Below, one piece after another: positions 42,885 to 53,241 of a stretch of 54,420 nucleotides of DNA. A program made the position numbers and the translations under genes. The stretch spans positions 1-54,420 of the forward strand of contig CACLFQ010000003.1 in the NCBI GenBank assembly GCA_902606255.1. Reading direction: 5' to 3'. Source of the stretch: an uncultured Prochlorococcus sp. GTDB lineage: Bacteria; Cyanobacteriota; Cyanobacteriia; PCC-6307; Cyanobiaceae. The notes beneath the pieces were generated by a model. It was not told the DNA's origin and ran no database searches. It saw only the letters and a list, made by a program, of their open reading frames with translations. The stretch's first letter is position 1, and each line of letters starts with the position of its first letter.

Positions 42885-43304
42885 ATGAGTATTCGCATTT
42901 ACATTGGCAACTTACCACAAGGATTTAATCCAAAAGAATTTGATACACTTTTAAAGTCAGTTTCTGATTCGATTAGATTTAAAGCAGTTCTAGATAAGGA
43001 AACTAAGGAGTCCAGGGGTTTTGGTTTTGCAACAACTAATAATGAAGATAATGCTAATTTATTAATTCAAAAGTTAAACGGTTTTGAATTTAATGGTTCT
43101 AAATTAAGAGTAGAGCTATCAGAAAAGAAAGATTCTGCTTCAAACAAACGAAATAGTGGAAAATTAAACAAGAATAAGAAGAGGAAAGACTTTAAGAAAA
43201 TTGTTCACAGTGATGCTCCTAATCTTGAAGCTCCTGATCCAAGATGGGCTGGAGAACTTTCTAAATTAAAAGATTTGTTGGCTAATCAGAAGACGCCTGC
43301 TTAG
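42885..43304 (+). CDS. RRM RNA-binding protein
   Basis: The 139-residue protein has one RNA recognition motif (residues 1-80) with RNP2 IYIGNL and RNP1 SRGFGFATT. A Lys/Ser/Asn-rich linker (about 80-110) and a short PDPRWAGELSKLKDLL end follow. It resembles cyanobacterial cold-induced Rbp proteins, though these usually have a Gly-rich tail, whereas this one is basic. It probably binds and stabilises mRNAs. It abuts the stop of convergent crtB. Confidence 0.88.
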   Translation: MSIRIYIGNLPQGFNPKEFDTLLKSVSDSIRFKAVLDKETKESRGFGFATTNNEDNANLLIQKLNGFEFNGSKLRVELSEKKDSASNKRNSGKLNKNKKRKDFKKIVHSDAPNLEAPDPRWAGELSKLKDLLANQKTPA

Positions 43305-44213
43305 TTATTTAATTCGAGAAATTAAAAAAGATATTGGAATCTCAAGAGCTTTTACTGAATTTTTTACAAAAGCCCTATTGTTAAAAACATCATAATCTAA
43401 TCTTTCAATAGAATCTAATATTCCTCTGTAAAGACGTAAAGAAGTCCATACTGGCCATCTTGCGTCAGAAGATAGCCACTTAATACCATCCTCAGACTTT
43501 TGAAACCACTCGCGAGCCCTTGTTAATTGAAAGTTCATCAGTGATTTCCACTGCTTATTTATTTTTCCTTTTAAAAGTTCTTCTTCAGAATAATTAAATT
43601 TTTCAATATCCGCTTGCGGGAGATAAATTCTTCCTCTATGTCTATCTTCTCCTACATCCCTCAATATATTTGTTAATTGATTTGCAATTCCTAGAGCTAT
43701 AGCTGCTTCAGAGGGGTCAGGCATGGAACTCCATGGAGCTGATGTATAAGCGCTATCTATCCCCATCACATTCTGAGTCATTAAACCAACAGTTCCCGCG
43801 ACTCTATAACAATAGAGTTTTAATTCATCAAAATCTTTGTATCTAAATTTATTCAAATCCATTCTCTGGCCATCTATCATGTCTAGATAAGGTTGAATAC
43901 TTTGTGGATATTTCTCTATCGTATCTAATAAAACTGAGTCTAATTCAGATTTAATATTCCCTTTAAATACATTTTTAGTATTTTCTTCCCATTCATCTAG
44001 ATTGTCTGAAAGCTCATCTTGCGATTTAGTTGATGCTTCTATGCTATCCATTATTTCATCTGTTCTTCTACACCATACATAGATAGCCCAAATAGCTTTT
44101 CTCTTTTCTTGAGGTAATAAGAGAGTTCCCAAATAAAAGGTTTTAGCCCATTTTTGGGTTTCTTTTCTGCATATCTCGTATGCTTGGTCTAGTTGAGAAA
44201 TAGAATTTTTCAA
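43305..44213 (-). CDS. crtB: Phytoene synthase
   Basis: CrtB joins two geranylgeranyl-PP molecules to 15-cis-phytoene. The 302-residue protein has the first aspartate-rich motif in WCRRTDEIMDS (DxxxD) near residue 49 and the second in ANQLTNILRDVGEDRHRGRIYLPQ. GLMTQNVMG and DGQRMDLNKFRY are also typical. Length fits the family. It starts 36 bases downstream of crtP, so the two form a carotenoid operon, transcribed crtP first. Confidence 0.95.
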   Translation of the reverse strand: MKNSISQLDQAYEICRKETQKWAKTFYLGTLLLPQEKRKAIWAIYVWCRRTDEIMDSIEASTKSQDELSDNLDEWEENTKNVFKGNIKSELDSVLLDTIEKYPQSIQPYLDMIDGQRMDLNKFRYKDFDELKLYCYRVAGTVGLMTQNVMGIDSAYTSAPWSSMPDPSEAAIALGIANQLTNILRDVGEDRHRGRIYLPQADIEKFNYSEEELLKGKINKQWKSLMNFQLTRAREWFQKSEDGIKWLSSDARWPVWTSLRLYRGILDSIERLDYDVFNNRAFVKNSVKALEIPISFLISRIK

Positions 44214-44249
44214 AAAGTTTTAGCTGATTTAAGAATTTTGTAAATGTTA

Positions 44250-45689
<1,440 letters not shown>

Positions 45690-45736
45690 TTAAAGTTAGA
45701 ACATAATAGTTTTTTTCGTTGGTTATTTCGTGAATT

Positions 45737-46084
45737 ATGGAAAAAATGCTTTTAAAATCGACTACTAGACATGTAAGAATTTTTACTGCCGAAGTAGTTA
45801 ATAAGGAATTACAGTTTCATCCAAACAAACTAACTCTTGATTTAGATCCAGATAACGAATTTATTTGGAACGAAGATTCAATAAACAAAATAAATCAAAA
45901 ATTCAATGAGTTAATAAAAGAGAGATCAGGCAAGGATTTAGATGATTACGAACTTCGAAAAATAGGATCAGAAATCGAAGGTTTAATTAAATTTTTGCTT
46001 CAAAATGGTCAGCTAAGTTATAACCCTGAGTGTAGAGTAATGAATTATTCAATGGGTTTACCAAAGTCAAATGAAGTGCTGTGA
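45737..46084 (+). CDS. ndhM: NAD(P)H-quinone oxidoreductase subunit M
   Basis: NdhM belongs to the oxygenic-phototroph-specific arm subunits of NDH-1. The 115-residue protein has [15 protein letters not shown] near the start, [18 protein letters not shown] in the middle and [37 protein letters not shown] at the end; the last stretch is diagnostic. The stop overlaps the GTG start of the DUF3172 gene by four bases (GTGA). Confidence 0.94.
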   Translation: MEKMLLKSTTRHVRIFTAEVVNKELQFHPNKLTLDLDPDNEFIWNEDSINKINQKFNELIKERSGKDLDDYELRKIGSEIEGLIKFLLQNGQLSYNPECRVMNYSMGLPKSNEVL

Positions 46085-46704
46085 ATAGATCATCCTCGAA
46101 TAGAAGGCCAAGGAGAGGCTCAAACAGAAGTTATTACCCTCCGAATGCAAGAGACATGGATTCGTATGGACAAAGAAGCGGTAGATTGCCTGCTTCTTCT
46201 GAACAAAAGATCAACTTCAGTACAGGAACCATTGCCGTACTTGCTGGTGTACTGATTTTAGGTGTTGGTATTGGGAGCGCTATTACAAGTACAACAGACG
46301 GCGGACAGGGAAACATAGCTAGTCAACAACAATTAGATATGGCTGTTCCAGACCCCGAGTTTTGCAGACAATGGGGAGCTAGTGCTTTTGTAATTGATGT
46401 TGAAATGTATACGACTCTGAATCCATCTACGAGTTTTGTAACGCAACCAGCTCTTCAGCCAGGTTGTGTGATTAGAAGAGAGAATTGGACAGTTTTACAA
46501 AAACAGGGTGCAATTAGTAATGAAGATGTAAGAGAATGTAAGCAAAGGATGAATACTTTTGCCTATATTGGATCTATAAGAGATAAGCCAATAGTTAAGT
46601 GCGTTTATCAGACTGATGTAAATGAAAATAAATTTATAATAAAAGGGGATGGACAAGCCGAAGACGGAGGAGTCGGTATTAACAGAGAAGCAATTCAGTT
46701 TTAA
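46081..46704 (+). CDS. DUF3172 family membrane protein
   Basis: The 207-residue protein starts with GTG, coupled to ndhM. The first 50 residues are disordered and Arg/Ser-rich. One membrane helix follows ([21 protein letters not shown], about 53-73), then a conserved domain: [47 protein letters not shown] and [10 protein letters not shown]. The Cys residues in FCRQWG, GCVIRR and VRECKQR may form a disulfide. This is DUF3172, a cyanobacterial/plastid family of unknown function. The ndhM neighbourhood suggests a photosynthetic role but does not prove it. Confidence 0.82.
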   Translation: MNRSSSNRRPRRGSNRSYYPPNARDMDSYGQRSGRLPASSEQKINFSTGTIAVLAGVLILGVGIGSAITSTTDGGQGNIASQQQLDMAVPDPEFCRQWGASAFVIDVEMYTTLNPSTSFVTQPALQPGCVIRRENWTVLQKQGAISNEDVRECKQRMNTFAYIGSIRDKPIVKCVYQTDVNENKFIIKGDGQAEDGGVGINREAIQF

Positions 46705-46710
46705 TCAAAA

Positions 46711-47655
46711 TTATATATGTCTTAAAGGGCTTTCTAAACTAGCAAATTGTGGCAGAATATTTTTCTTAAAGACTTCTGATGCTCTTGATGTATATCTTGA
46801 CGGATTAGTAATTAATTTAAGTTCTCTTTTAACTTCTAAGTCAGCAACGAATGCTTTGTGGATTGTTCCAGCCGATAATTCTCTTTCAATAGAAACCACA
46901 GGCAAAAAGGAAGCTCCTAAACCTGACTGAACTGCATTCTTGATTGCTTCAAGAGAGTTAAGTTCCATCTCAATTTTTAATCTTTGAATATCAAGCCCAG
47001 AATCTTGAAGAAGTTTGTCAACAACTTTTCTTGTTGTAGATTGAGAGTCTAATGTTACAAAATTTAATTTGTATAAGTCTTCTTTTAAAAGCTCTTTTTT
47101 GGCCGAAAGTGGGTGTTTTGAGGGTAAAACTAATGCCAATTCATCTGTGGCATATGGAATTACTTGTAGCAAATTTTCTAAATCTCCAGGTAATTGTCCG
47201 CCAATAATAGCTAAGTCAATTTGTCCATTTGCGACGCTCCAACCAGTTCTTCTAGTACTGTGAACTTGAAGTTGAACAGATACATCAGGGTATTTTTGTC
47301 TGAATAGTCCTATCATTCTTGGCATTAAATAGGTCCCAGTTGTTTGGCTGGCCCCAATAACGAGAGTTCCTCCTTTTAAGCTATTTAAATCTTCAATAGC
47401 TTTACAAGCTTCGTCGCATTGATTCAAAATTCGTTCGCAATAATCAAGCAATAGTCTCCCTGCTTCAGTCAATAGAGCCTTCCTACCACCTCTGTCAAAA
47501 ATTGTGATTTCAAGTTGTTTTTCTAGATTTTGTATTTGTAAACTTACGGCAGGTTGGGTTACATATAAGAGATCTGCAGCTTTTTTAAAACTTCCTTGAG
47601 CTGCTATAGCTTTTAGTATTCTTAATTGGTCGAGTGTAAATGGTAATTCTGGCAT
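46711..47655 (-). CDS. rbcR: LysR-type regulator of the RbcR class
   Basis: The 314-residue protein has an N-terminal winged HTH ([40 protein letters not shown]) and a periplasmic-binding-like effector domain with [21 protein letters not shown], the RbcR/CbbR hallmark. Family regulators sense carbon metabolites and control Rubisco or carbon-uptake genes. It converges on DUF3172 and is divergent from the NnrU gene. NdhF and ndhD lie close by, and CmpR/NdhR-type relatives are known to control ndhF, so these may be its targets. Confidence 0.88.
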   Translation of the reverse strand: MPELPFTLDQLRILKAIAAQGSFKKAADLLYVTQPAVSLQIQNLEKQLEITIFDRGGRKALLTEAGRLLLDYCERILNQCDEACKAIEDLNSLKGGTLVIGASQTTGTYLMPRMIGLFRQKYPDVSVQLQVHSTRRTGWSVANGQIDLAIIGGQLPGDLENLLQVIPYATDELALVLPSKHPLSAKKELLKEDLYKLNFVTLDSQSTTRKVVDKLLQDSGLDIQRLKIEMELNSLEAIKNAVQSGLGASFLPVVSIERELSAGTIHKAFVADLEVKRELKLITNPSRYTSRASEVFKKNILPQFASLESPLRHI

Positions 47656-47738
47656 CTATTATGCCTACAATTACTTATAATTCTAATGCTTAGAAGCATT
47701 CTTGTTAAGAACAAAAATTTTTTGAATAATTTAAATAT

Positions 47739-48467
47739 ATGGAGACTCATAAAACTTCTCTAATAATCTTACTTTTGATCTTGATTTTTGCCGTAATTCA
47801 TAGTGGTGGAGCTGCCTTAAGAATCAAGGCAGAATCTATTATGGGCCCAAGGTTATGGCGATTATGTTTTGTTTTTTTAAGTTTACCATCAGCAGTAATC
47901 TTGATTAGTTATTTTTTGGCGCATAGATATGATGGAATCAGATTATGGAATTTACAGGGTAATAATTTCGTATTTATGATGGTTTGGATCTTAACTGCAA
48001 TAAGTTTTTTATTTTTATATCCCGCTACTTACAATTTGCTAGAAATTCCTTCGGTTTTAAAACCTAAAGTACGAATTTATGGAACTGGGATAATGAGAAT
48101 CACTAGACATCCACAAGCATTTGGTCAGATAATTTGGTGTTTTGCTCATAGTTTATGGATTGGGACATCATTCACATTAATAACTTCTATTGGTTTAATT
48201 TTGCATCATCTTTTTGCAATCTGGCATGGGGATAAGAGATTATCAAATAGATTTGGAGAAGAATTTGAAAAGTTTAAAAAAAATACTTCCATAATCCCTT
48301 TTATGGCAATACTTGAAGGGAGACAAGAATTTAAGATTAGAGAATTCTTTAGGTTATCTCAACTTGGTATATTGATTGCAATAGGAATACTTTGGTGGTC
48401 TCATCAGTACATAAATATTGCTGTTAAAACATTTAATTCATCATTTTTGTCTGAATTTTTCAATTGA
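47739..48467 (+). CDS. NnrU family protein, probable 15-cis-zeta-carotene isomerase (Z-ISO)
   Basis: The 242-residue membrane protein has about six helices. The conserved core is MRITRHPQAFGQIIWCFAHSLWIG, then LILHHLFAIWHGDKRLSNRFGEEFEKFKKNTSIIPFMAILEGRQ. That pattern, RHPQ to EGRQ, is the one I recall from plant Z-ISO, a heme-dependent isomerase of the 15-cis bond in zeta-carotene that arose from NnrU. Bacterial NnrU is otherwise named for nitrite/NO reduction, a role that does not fit Prochlorococcus. The window already encodes CrtB, CrtP and CrtQ. The Z-ISO call is inference from memory of the family. Confidence 0.78.
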   Translation: METHKTSLIILLLILIFAVIHSGGAALRIKAESIMGPRLWRLCFVFLSLPSAVILISYFLAHRYDGIRLWNLQGNNFVFMMVWILTAISFLFLYPATYNLLEIPSVLKPKVRIYGTGIMRITRHPQAFGQIIWCFAHSLWIGTSFTLITSIGLILHHLFAIWHGDKRLSNRFGEEFEKFKKNTSIIPFMAILEGRQEFKIREFFRLSQLGILIAIGILWWSHQYINIAVKTFNSSFLSEFFN

Positions 48468-48500
48468 CAGTTTAAAATCAAAATATAAGTTCTTTAAAAC

Positions 48501-50522
48501 ATGCCTCAAGCTTCAGACATTGCCTGGTTAATTCCTGTTTTCCCACTTATTGGAGCAGTGCTTTCTGGCTTAGGACTAATAAGCATCAACAAGAAAATTA
48601 ATAATTCAAGAGAAATTGTTTCTGTAGGTCTGATTTCTTTCGTTGGGATTTCTACAGTAATTAGTTATAAAGCTCTAATTGAACAAGTTAATGGTTATCA
48701 ATCAGTAGAAAAATTATTTGTGTGGGCCAATGCTGGGGATTTCACAATTCCAATGGGATTTGTTCTTGATCCTTTGGGGAGTGTAATGCTTGCGTTAGTA
48801 ACTACAATTACTTTGCTTGTAATGATTTACTCTCATGGTTATATGGCGCATGACAAAGGTTATGTCAGATTTTTTACATATTTAGCATTATTTAGTAGTT
48901 CAATGATGGGATTAATAGTTAGTCCGAATTTATTAGAAATTTATGTTTTTTGGGAATTAGTTGGGATGTGTTCTTACTTATTGGTTGGTTTTTGGTATGA
49001 CAGGGATGGCGCTGCTCATGCTGCACAAAAAGCATTTGTTGTTAATAGAGTGGGAGACTTTGGATTATTACTAGGAATTCTTGGTCTATTTTGGGCAACA
49101 AATAGTTTTGATTTTAATGAAATAGCTACTGGAATTTCTCAATCAATATCTGATAATTCGATACCCATTTGGGCTGCTTTACTACTTTGTTTTTTAGTTT
49201 TTTTAGGGCCAATGGCAAAATCTGCTCAGTTTCCTCTTCATGTGTGGTTGCCTGATGCGATGGAAGGCCCGACACCTATTTCTGCACTTATCCATGCTGC
49301 AACAATGGTTGCTGCAGGAATATTTCTTGTAGCAAGACTACAACCTTTGTATTCAATATTCCCTTCTATTCAGTTCATTATTGCTTTAGTTGGCACCATT
49401 ACTTGTTTTTTAGGAGCTTCTATAGCTTTGACCCAAATGGATTTAAAAAAAGGTTTAGCGTATAGTACAGTTTCTCAGCTTGGTTATATGATGCTCGCAA
49501 TGGGTTGTGGAGCACCAGTAGCAGGAATTTTTCATTTAGTGACTCATGCTTGCTTTAAAGCAATGCTATTTTTGGGATCTGGTTCAGTAATACATGCTAT
49601 GGAAGAAGTAGTTGGTCATCAGCCTGTATTAGCTCAAGATATGAGATTGATGGGCGGTTTAAGAAAAAAAATGCCATATACATCAACAACATTTTTAATA
49701 GGTTGCATAGCAATTAGTGGAATTCCCCCATTGGCAGGTTTTTGGAGTAAAGACGAGATACTAGGAAATGCTTTTATATCATTTCCAGCTTTTTGGTTCG
49801 TAGGACTTCTAACAGCTGGTATGACCGCTTTTTATATGTTTAGGCTTTATTTCTTGACATTTGAAGGAGATTTTAGAGGGGAGAATAAAGAATTGCAAAA
49901 AGAGCTTCTAATAGCCTCTAAAACAAACCTAGATGAAGAAAATGAAGAAGAGTATGAAGAACATGGCTTTATTCATGAGTCACCCTGGTCAATGACATTT
50001 CCCTTGGTATTTCTAGCTGTACCGTCTTTAATTATAGGTTTTATGGGACTTCCATGGGATAGCAAAATTGCAAATTTACTAGATCCTGAAGAAGCAGAAA
50101 CTGCTGCAAAAGCCTTCGAATTAAAAGAATTTTTGCCTTTAGCAATAGCTTCAGTTCTTATTGCATCTGCTGGAATCATTATTGCTTATCAGGCATATTT
50201 TGTGAAAAAAATTAATTTGTCAGTTTTATTTGCCGAAAAGTTTCCTAATATCAACAAATTTTTATCCAATAAATGGTATCTAGATGATATTAATGAAAAA
50301 CTTTTTGTTAAGGGCATTAGAAAACTTGCTAAAGAAGTCTTAGAAGTTGATTCTAAGGTTGTAGATGGCGTAGTAAATCTTACAGGACTTGTAACTTTAG
50401 GTAGTGGAGAAGGTTTGAAATATTTTGAGACTGGCAGGGCTCAATTTTACGCGCTCATTGTTTTTGGAGGGGTTATTCTATTAGTTGCCATATTTGGTTT
50501 TCAATCGCCTCAAGTATCTTAA
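48501..50522 (+). CDS. ndhF: NAD(P)H-quinone oxidoreductase chain 5 (NdhF1-type)
   Basis: This is a proton-pumping antiporter-like subunit of NDH-1 in the thylakoid, acting in respiration and cyclic electron flow. The 673-residue protein has 15 or so helices. Landmarks are GFVLDPLGSVMLALVTTITLLVMIYS, YVFWELVGMCSYLLVGFW, GPMAKSAQFPLHVWLPDAMEGPTPISALIHAATMV (Lys and Glu of the proton path) and THACFKAMLFLGSGS. It lacks the CO2-uptake NdhF3/F4 features that I can recall. A long acidic loop (DEENEEEYEEHG) precedes the last block. NdhD follows after 123 bases. Confidence 0.95.
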   Translation: MPQASDIAWLIPVFPLIGAVLSGLGLISINKKINNSREIVSVGLISFVGISTVISYKALIEQVNGYQSVEKLFVWANAGDFTIPMGFVLDPLGSVMLALVTTITLLVMIYSHGYMAHDKGYVRFFTYLALFSSSMMGLIVSPNLLEIYVFWELVGMCSYLLVGFWYDRDGAAHAAQKAFVVNRVGDFGLLLGILGLFWATNSFDFNEIATGISQSISDNSIPIWAALLLCFLVFLGPMAKSAQFPLHVWLPDAMEGPTPISALIHAATMVAAGIFLVARLQPLYSIFPSIQFIIALVGTITCFLGASIALTQMDLKKGLAYSTVSQLGYMMLAMGCGAPVAGIFHLVTHACFKAMLFLGSGSVIHAMEEVVGHQPVLAQDMRLMGGLRKKMPYTSTTFLIGCIAISGIPPLAGFWSKDEILGNAFISFPAFWFVGLLTAGMTAFYMFRLYFLTFEGDFRGENKELQKELLIASKTNLDEENEEEYEEHGFIHESPWSMTFPLVFLAVPSLIIGFMGLPWDSKIANLLDPEEAETAAKAFELKEFLPLAIASVLIASAGIIIAYQAYFVKKINLSVLFAEKFPNINKFLSNKWYLDDINEKLFVKGIRKLAKEVLEVDSKVVDGVVNLTGLVTLGSGEGLKYFETGRAQFYALIVFGGVILLVAIFGFQSPQVS

Positions 50523-50645
50523 TTACAATTGTGTGTCTTCACTGTCCATTGGGGTGAAAAAATACAGAAAATTTCTAGACTTTATTTAAGATAAATTTCT
50601 TATTAAATTGAGTACTTATTTTTTTTTACACATTTTGCGACACAA

Positions 50646-52250
50646 ATGTTAGGAACTTTGGGGGCTGGATTGTCTAATATTCCTTGGTTATCTGCGTCAA
50701 TTTTATTCCCAATAGGTAGTGCATTTGTGATACCTTTTTTCCCAGATAAAGGGGATGGTAAAGAGGTGAGATGGTTTGCATTGTCTATTGCATTAATAAC
50801 TTTTTTAATAACTGTAGGTTCATATATAAATGGCTTTGATATTAATAATGAAGATGTTCAACTGAAAGAAAATATTAGTTGGCTCCCTGATTTAGGCCTT
50901 ACTTGGTCTGTTGGTGCTGATGGTATGTCCATGCCGTTAATATTATTAACTAGTTTTATAACTGCTTTAGCAGTTCTTGCTGCATGGCCAGTAAAGTTCA
51001 AACCAAAGTTATTTTTCTTTTTGATATTGGTTATGGATGGTGGGCAAATCGCTGTATTTGCAGTACAAGATATGCTTTTATTCTTTCTAACTTGGGAACT
51101 TGAGTTAATTCCCGTATATTTATTACTGGCCATATGGGGTGGCAAAAATCGACAATATGCAGCAACAAAATTCATTATTTATACAGCTGGCAGTTCTATC
51201 TTCATTCTTCTAGCAGCATTAGCAATGGGTTTCTATGGTACAGAAATTCCTAACTTTGAGTTCTCTCACTTGGCAGCTCAAGATTTTAGTCAAAAATTCC
51301 AAATATTATGTTATGTGGGTCTATTAATTGCTTTTGGAGTGAAACTACCAATAGTACCTCTTCATACTTGGCTTCCAGATGCTCATGGAGAGGCTACAGC
51401 CCCCGTTCATATGCTTCTAGCAGGAATTTTATTAAAGATGGGAGGATATGCTCTTTTAAGATTTAATGCACAATTATTACCCGTTGCGCATGCTCAATTT
51501 GCCCCATTATTAATAGTTCTAGGGGTAGTCAATATAATTTATGCTGCATTAACTTCTTTTGCTCAAAGAAATCTTAAAAGAAAAATTGCATACAGTTCGA
51601 TAAGTCATATGGGTTTCGTTCTTATTGGAATAGGTAGTTTTAGTAGCCTTGGAACGAGCGGAGCTATGCTTCAAATGGTTAGTCATGGATTAATCGGTGC
51701 AAGTTTATTTTTTCTTGTTGGTGCTACCTATGACAGAACAAAGACTCTTAAACTAGATGAAATGAGTGGTGTTGGACAAAAAATGAGAATCATGTTTGCC
51801 CTATGGACTGCTTGCTCTCTGGCATCCCTGGCTTTACCTGGTATGAGTGGATTTGTTTCCGAATTAATGGTATTTACAGGATTTGTTACTGATGAAGTTT
51901 ATACGCTTCCGTTTAGGGTAGTGATGGCCTCTTTAGCTGCTATCGGTGTTATACTTACTCCTATTTATCTACTTTCAATGTTGCGAGAAATTTTCTTTGG
52001 TAAAGAAAATCCTAAATTAATCGAAGAAAGAAAACTTATAGATGCAGAGCCAAGGGAAGTTTATATTATTGCTTGTTTACTGTTACCGATTATTGGAATA
52101 GGTTTGTACCCAAGATTAGTTACTGAAAGTTATATTGCATCTATCAATAATTTAGTCGATAGAGATTTAACTGCAGTCAAAAGTGCTGTCAAAACAAATA
52201 TTTTTTCAGGAACTAAAAAAAATGACATCCTAAAAGCTCCGACAATATAA
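50646..52250 (+). CDS. ndhD: NAD(P)H-quinone oxidoreductase chain 4 (NdhD1-type)
   Basis: The 534-residue antiporter-like NDH-1 subunit pairs with NdhF. It has [80 protein letters not shown] and [27 protein letters not shown] occurs in the C-terminal half. A single clear orthologue of the chloroplast ndhD type, not the NdhD3/D4 CO2-uptake forms. The 123-base gap after ndhF contains no gene; co-transcription is likely. Confidence 0.95.
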   Translation: MLGTLGAGLSNIPWLSASILFPIGSAFVIPFFPDKGDGKEVRWFALSIALITFLITVGSYINGFDINNEDVQLKENISWLPDLGLTWSVGADGMSMPLILLTSFITALAVLAAWPVKFKPKLFFFLILVMDGGQIAVFAVQDMLLFFLTWELELIPVYLLLAIWGGKNRQYAATKFIIYTAGSSIFILLAALAMGFYGTEIPNFEFSHLAAQDFSQKFQILCYVGLLIAFGVKLPIVPLHTWLPDAHGEATAPVHMLLAGILLKMGGYALLRFNAQLLPVAHAQFAPLLIVLGVVNIIYAALTSFAQRNLKRKIAYSSISHMGFVLIGIGSFSSLGTSGAMLQMVSHGLIGASLFFLVGATYDRTKTLKLDEMSGVGQKMRIMFALWTACSLASLALPGMSGFVSELMVFTGFVTDEVYTLPFRVVMASLAAIGVILTPIYLLSMLREIFFGKENPKLIEERKLIDAEPREVYIIACLLLPIIGIGLYPRLVTESYIASINNLVDRDLTAVKSAVKTNIFSGTKKNDILKAPTI

Positions 52251-52373
52251 TTTTTTAAATTAATGCAATATTGTTTGGCATTAAATAAATTAAAAGATAT
52301 CTTGTGAGTAGATTTTATCTATTTTAAAATAGCTTATTTTAATCCTATTGATAGGCAACAATTAGGCCCTAGA

Positions 52374-53195
52374 TTGTTGATTAAGTTTCTTCAAGACGCC
52401 GCAGGGAAAGGTGAGCTTGATCCATGGGATATTGATGTAATAAGTGTAATTGATAGCTTTTTAGAGCAATACTCACATACTTTCAATAAATCTTCAAATA
52501 GTCAGGTCTCATATCATAAGGATTTAGCTGAGACAAGCGAAGCATTTTTTGCGGCTTCCGTACTAGTGAATTTAAAGGCTCAGGTTTTGGAATCTGATGT
52601 GTTCAAAGAAAATTCTTCAGATTTTGAAGATGAATTTGACTTGGTTGATCAAGATTGGATTGATCAAGAATTTGATATTCCAAAATATCCTGAAAAATAT
52701 TTAAGGAGAAGATCAATTGCACAACCAATTCTTAAACGTACAACAACATTAGGAGAACTTGTAAGTCAGTTAGAGTCCATCGCAGAAGTTATAGAAACCC
52801 AAGATCTTCTGCTAATGAAGAGAAAAAGAAATAAAAAATATTCTGATAAGGCTTTAATTTCTCAGGTAAGATCTTTAGCACATCGCGAGAAACTCCCAGA
52901 AACTACTAAAGCATTAGGGAAATTTATTGACGGATGGGAAAAAGCATTACAATGGACAGATTTTGAATATTTAGTCAAGAAATGGCAAAAAGTTGTAAAA
53001 AATGATTTAGATAAAGATCGTTTGGGAGTTTTTTGGGCTTTGTTATTTTTATCATCTGAAAACAAAATTGAAATTAAACAAATTAATTCTTTATATGGCC
53101 CAATTCAAATTAAAAGAATAATTCCTGATGGTAGCGTAGCTCAATTGCCTATAGAAAATCTTGAGGTAAGTAATGCCTCTTCCTCGGGTTCTTAG
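52374..53195 (+). CDS. scpA: Segregation and condensation protein A
   Basis: ScpA is the kleisin that closes the SMC ring. The 273-residue version opens LIKFLQDAAGKGELDPWDIDVISVIDSF, contains FFAASVLVNLKAQVLESDV and ends in a C-terminal winged-helix part. The start is unclear: TTG 52374 or 52377 are the only usual start codons, but the frame runs back to 52308 (FNPIDRQQLGPR...), which resembles the N-terminal residues of related ScpA proteins; a non-canonical start such as ATT cannot be excluded. A charged DEFDLVDQDWIDQEFD insert is visible. It overlaps no neighbour once the next gene starts at 53242. Confidence 0.85.
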   Translation: MLIKFLQDAAGKGELDPWDIDVISVIDSFLEQYSHTFNKSSNSQVSYHKDLAETSEAFFAASVLVNLKAQVLESDVFKENSSDFEDEFDLVDQDWIDQEFDIPKYPEKYLRRRSIAQPILKRTTTLGELVSQLESIAEVIETQDLLLMKRKRNKKYSDKALISQVRSLAHREKLPETTKALGKFIDGWEKALQWTDFEYLVKKWQKVVKNDLDKDRLGVFWALLFLSSENKIEIKQINSLYGPIQIKRIIPDGSVAQLPIENLEVSNASSSGS

Positions 53196-53241
53196 AAGCT
53201 TAATAGTAATAACGTATAATTTAAAAAAAGGTTTTGAATTT

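Noticed and set aside
53173-53241. Upstream start of the NDP-sugar gene overlapping scpA
   Set aside because: The conserved protein begins MKAMILAAGKG at 53242, with no need for the overlap.
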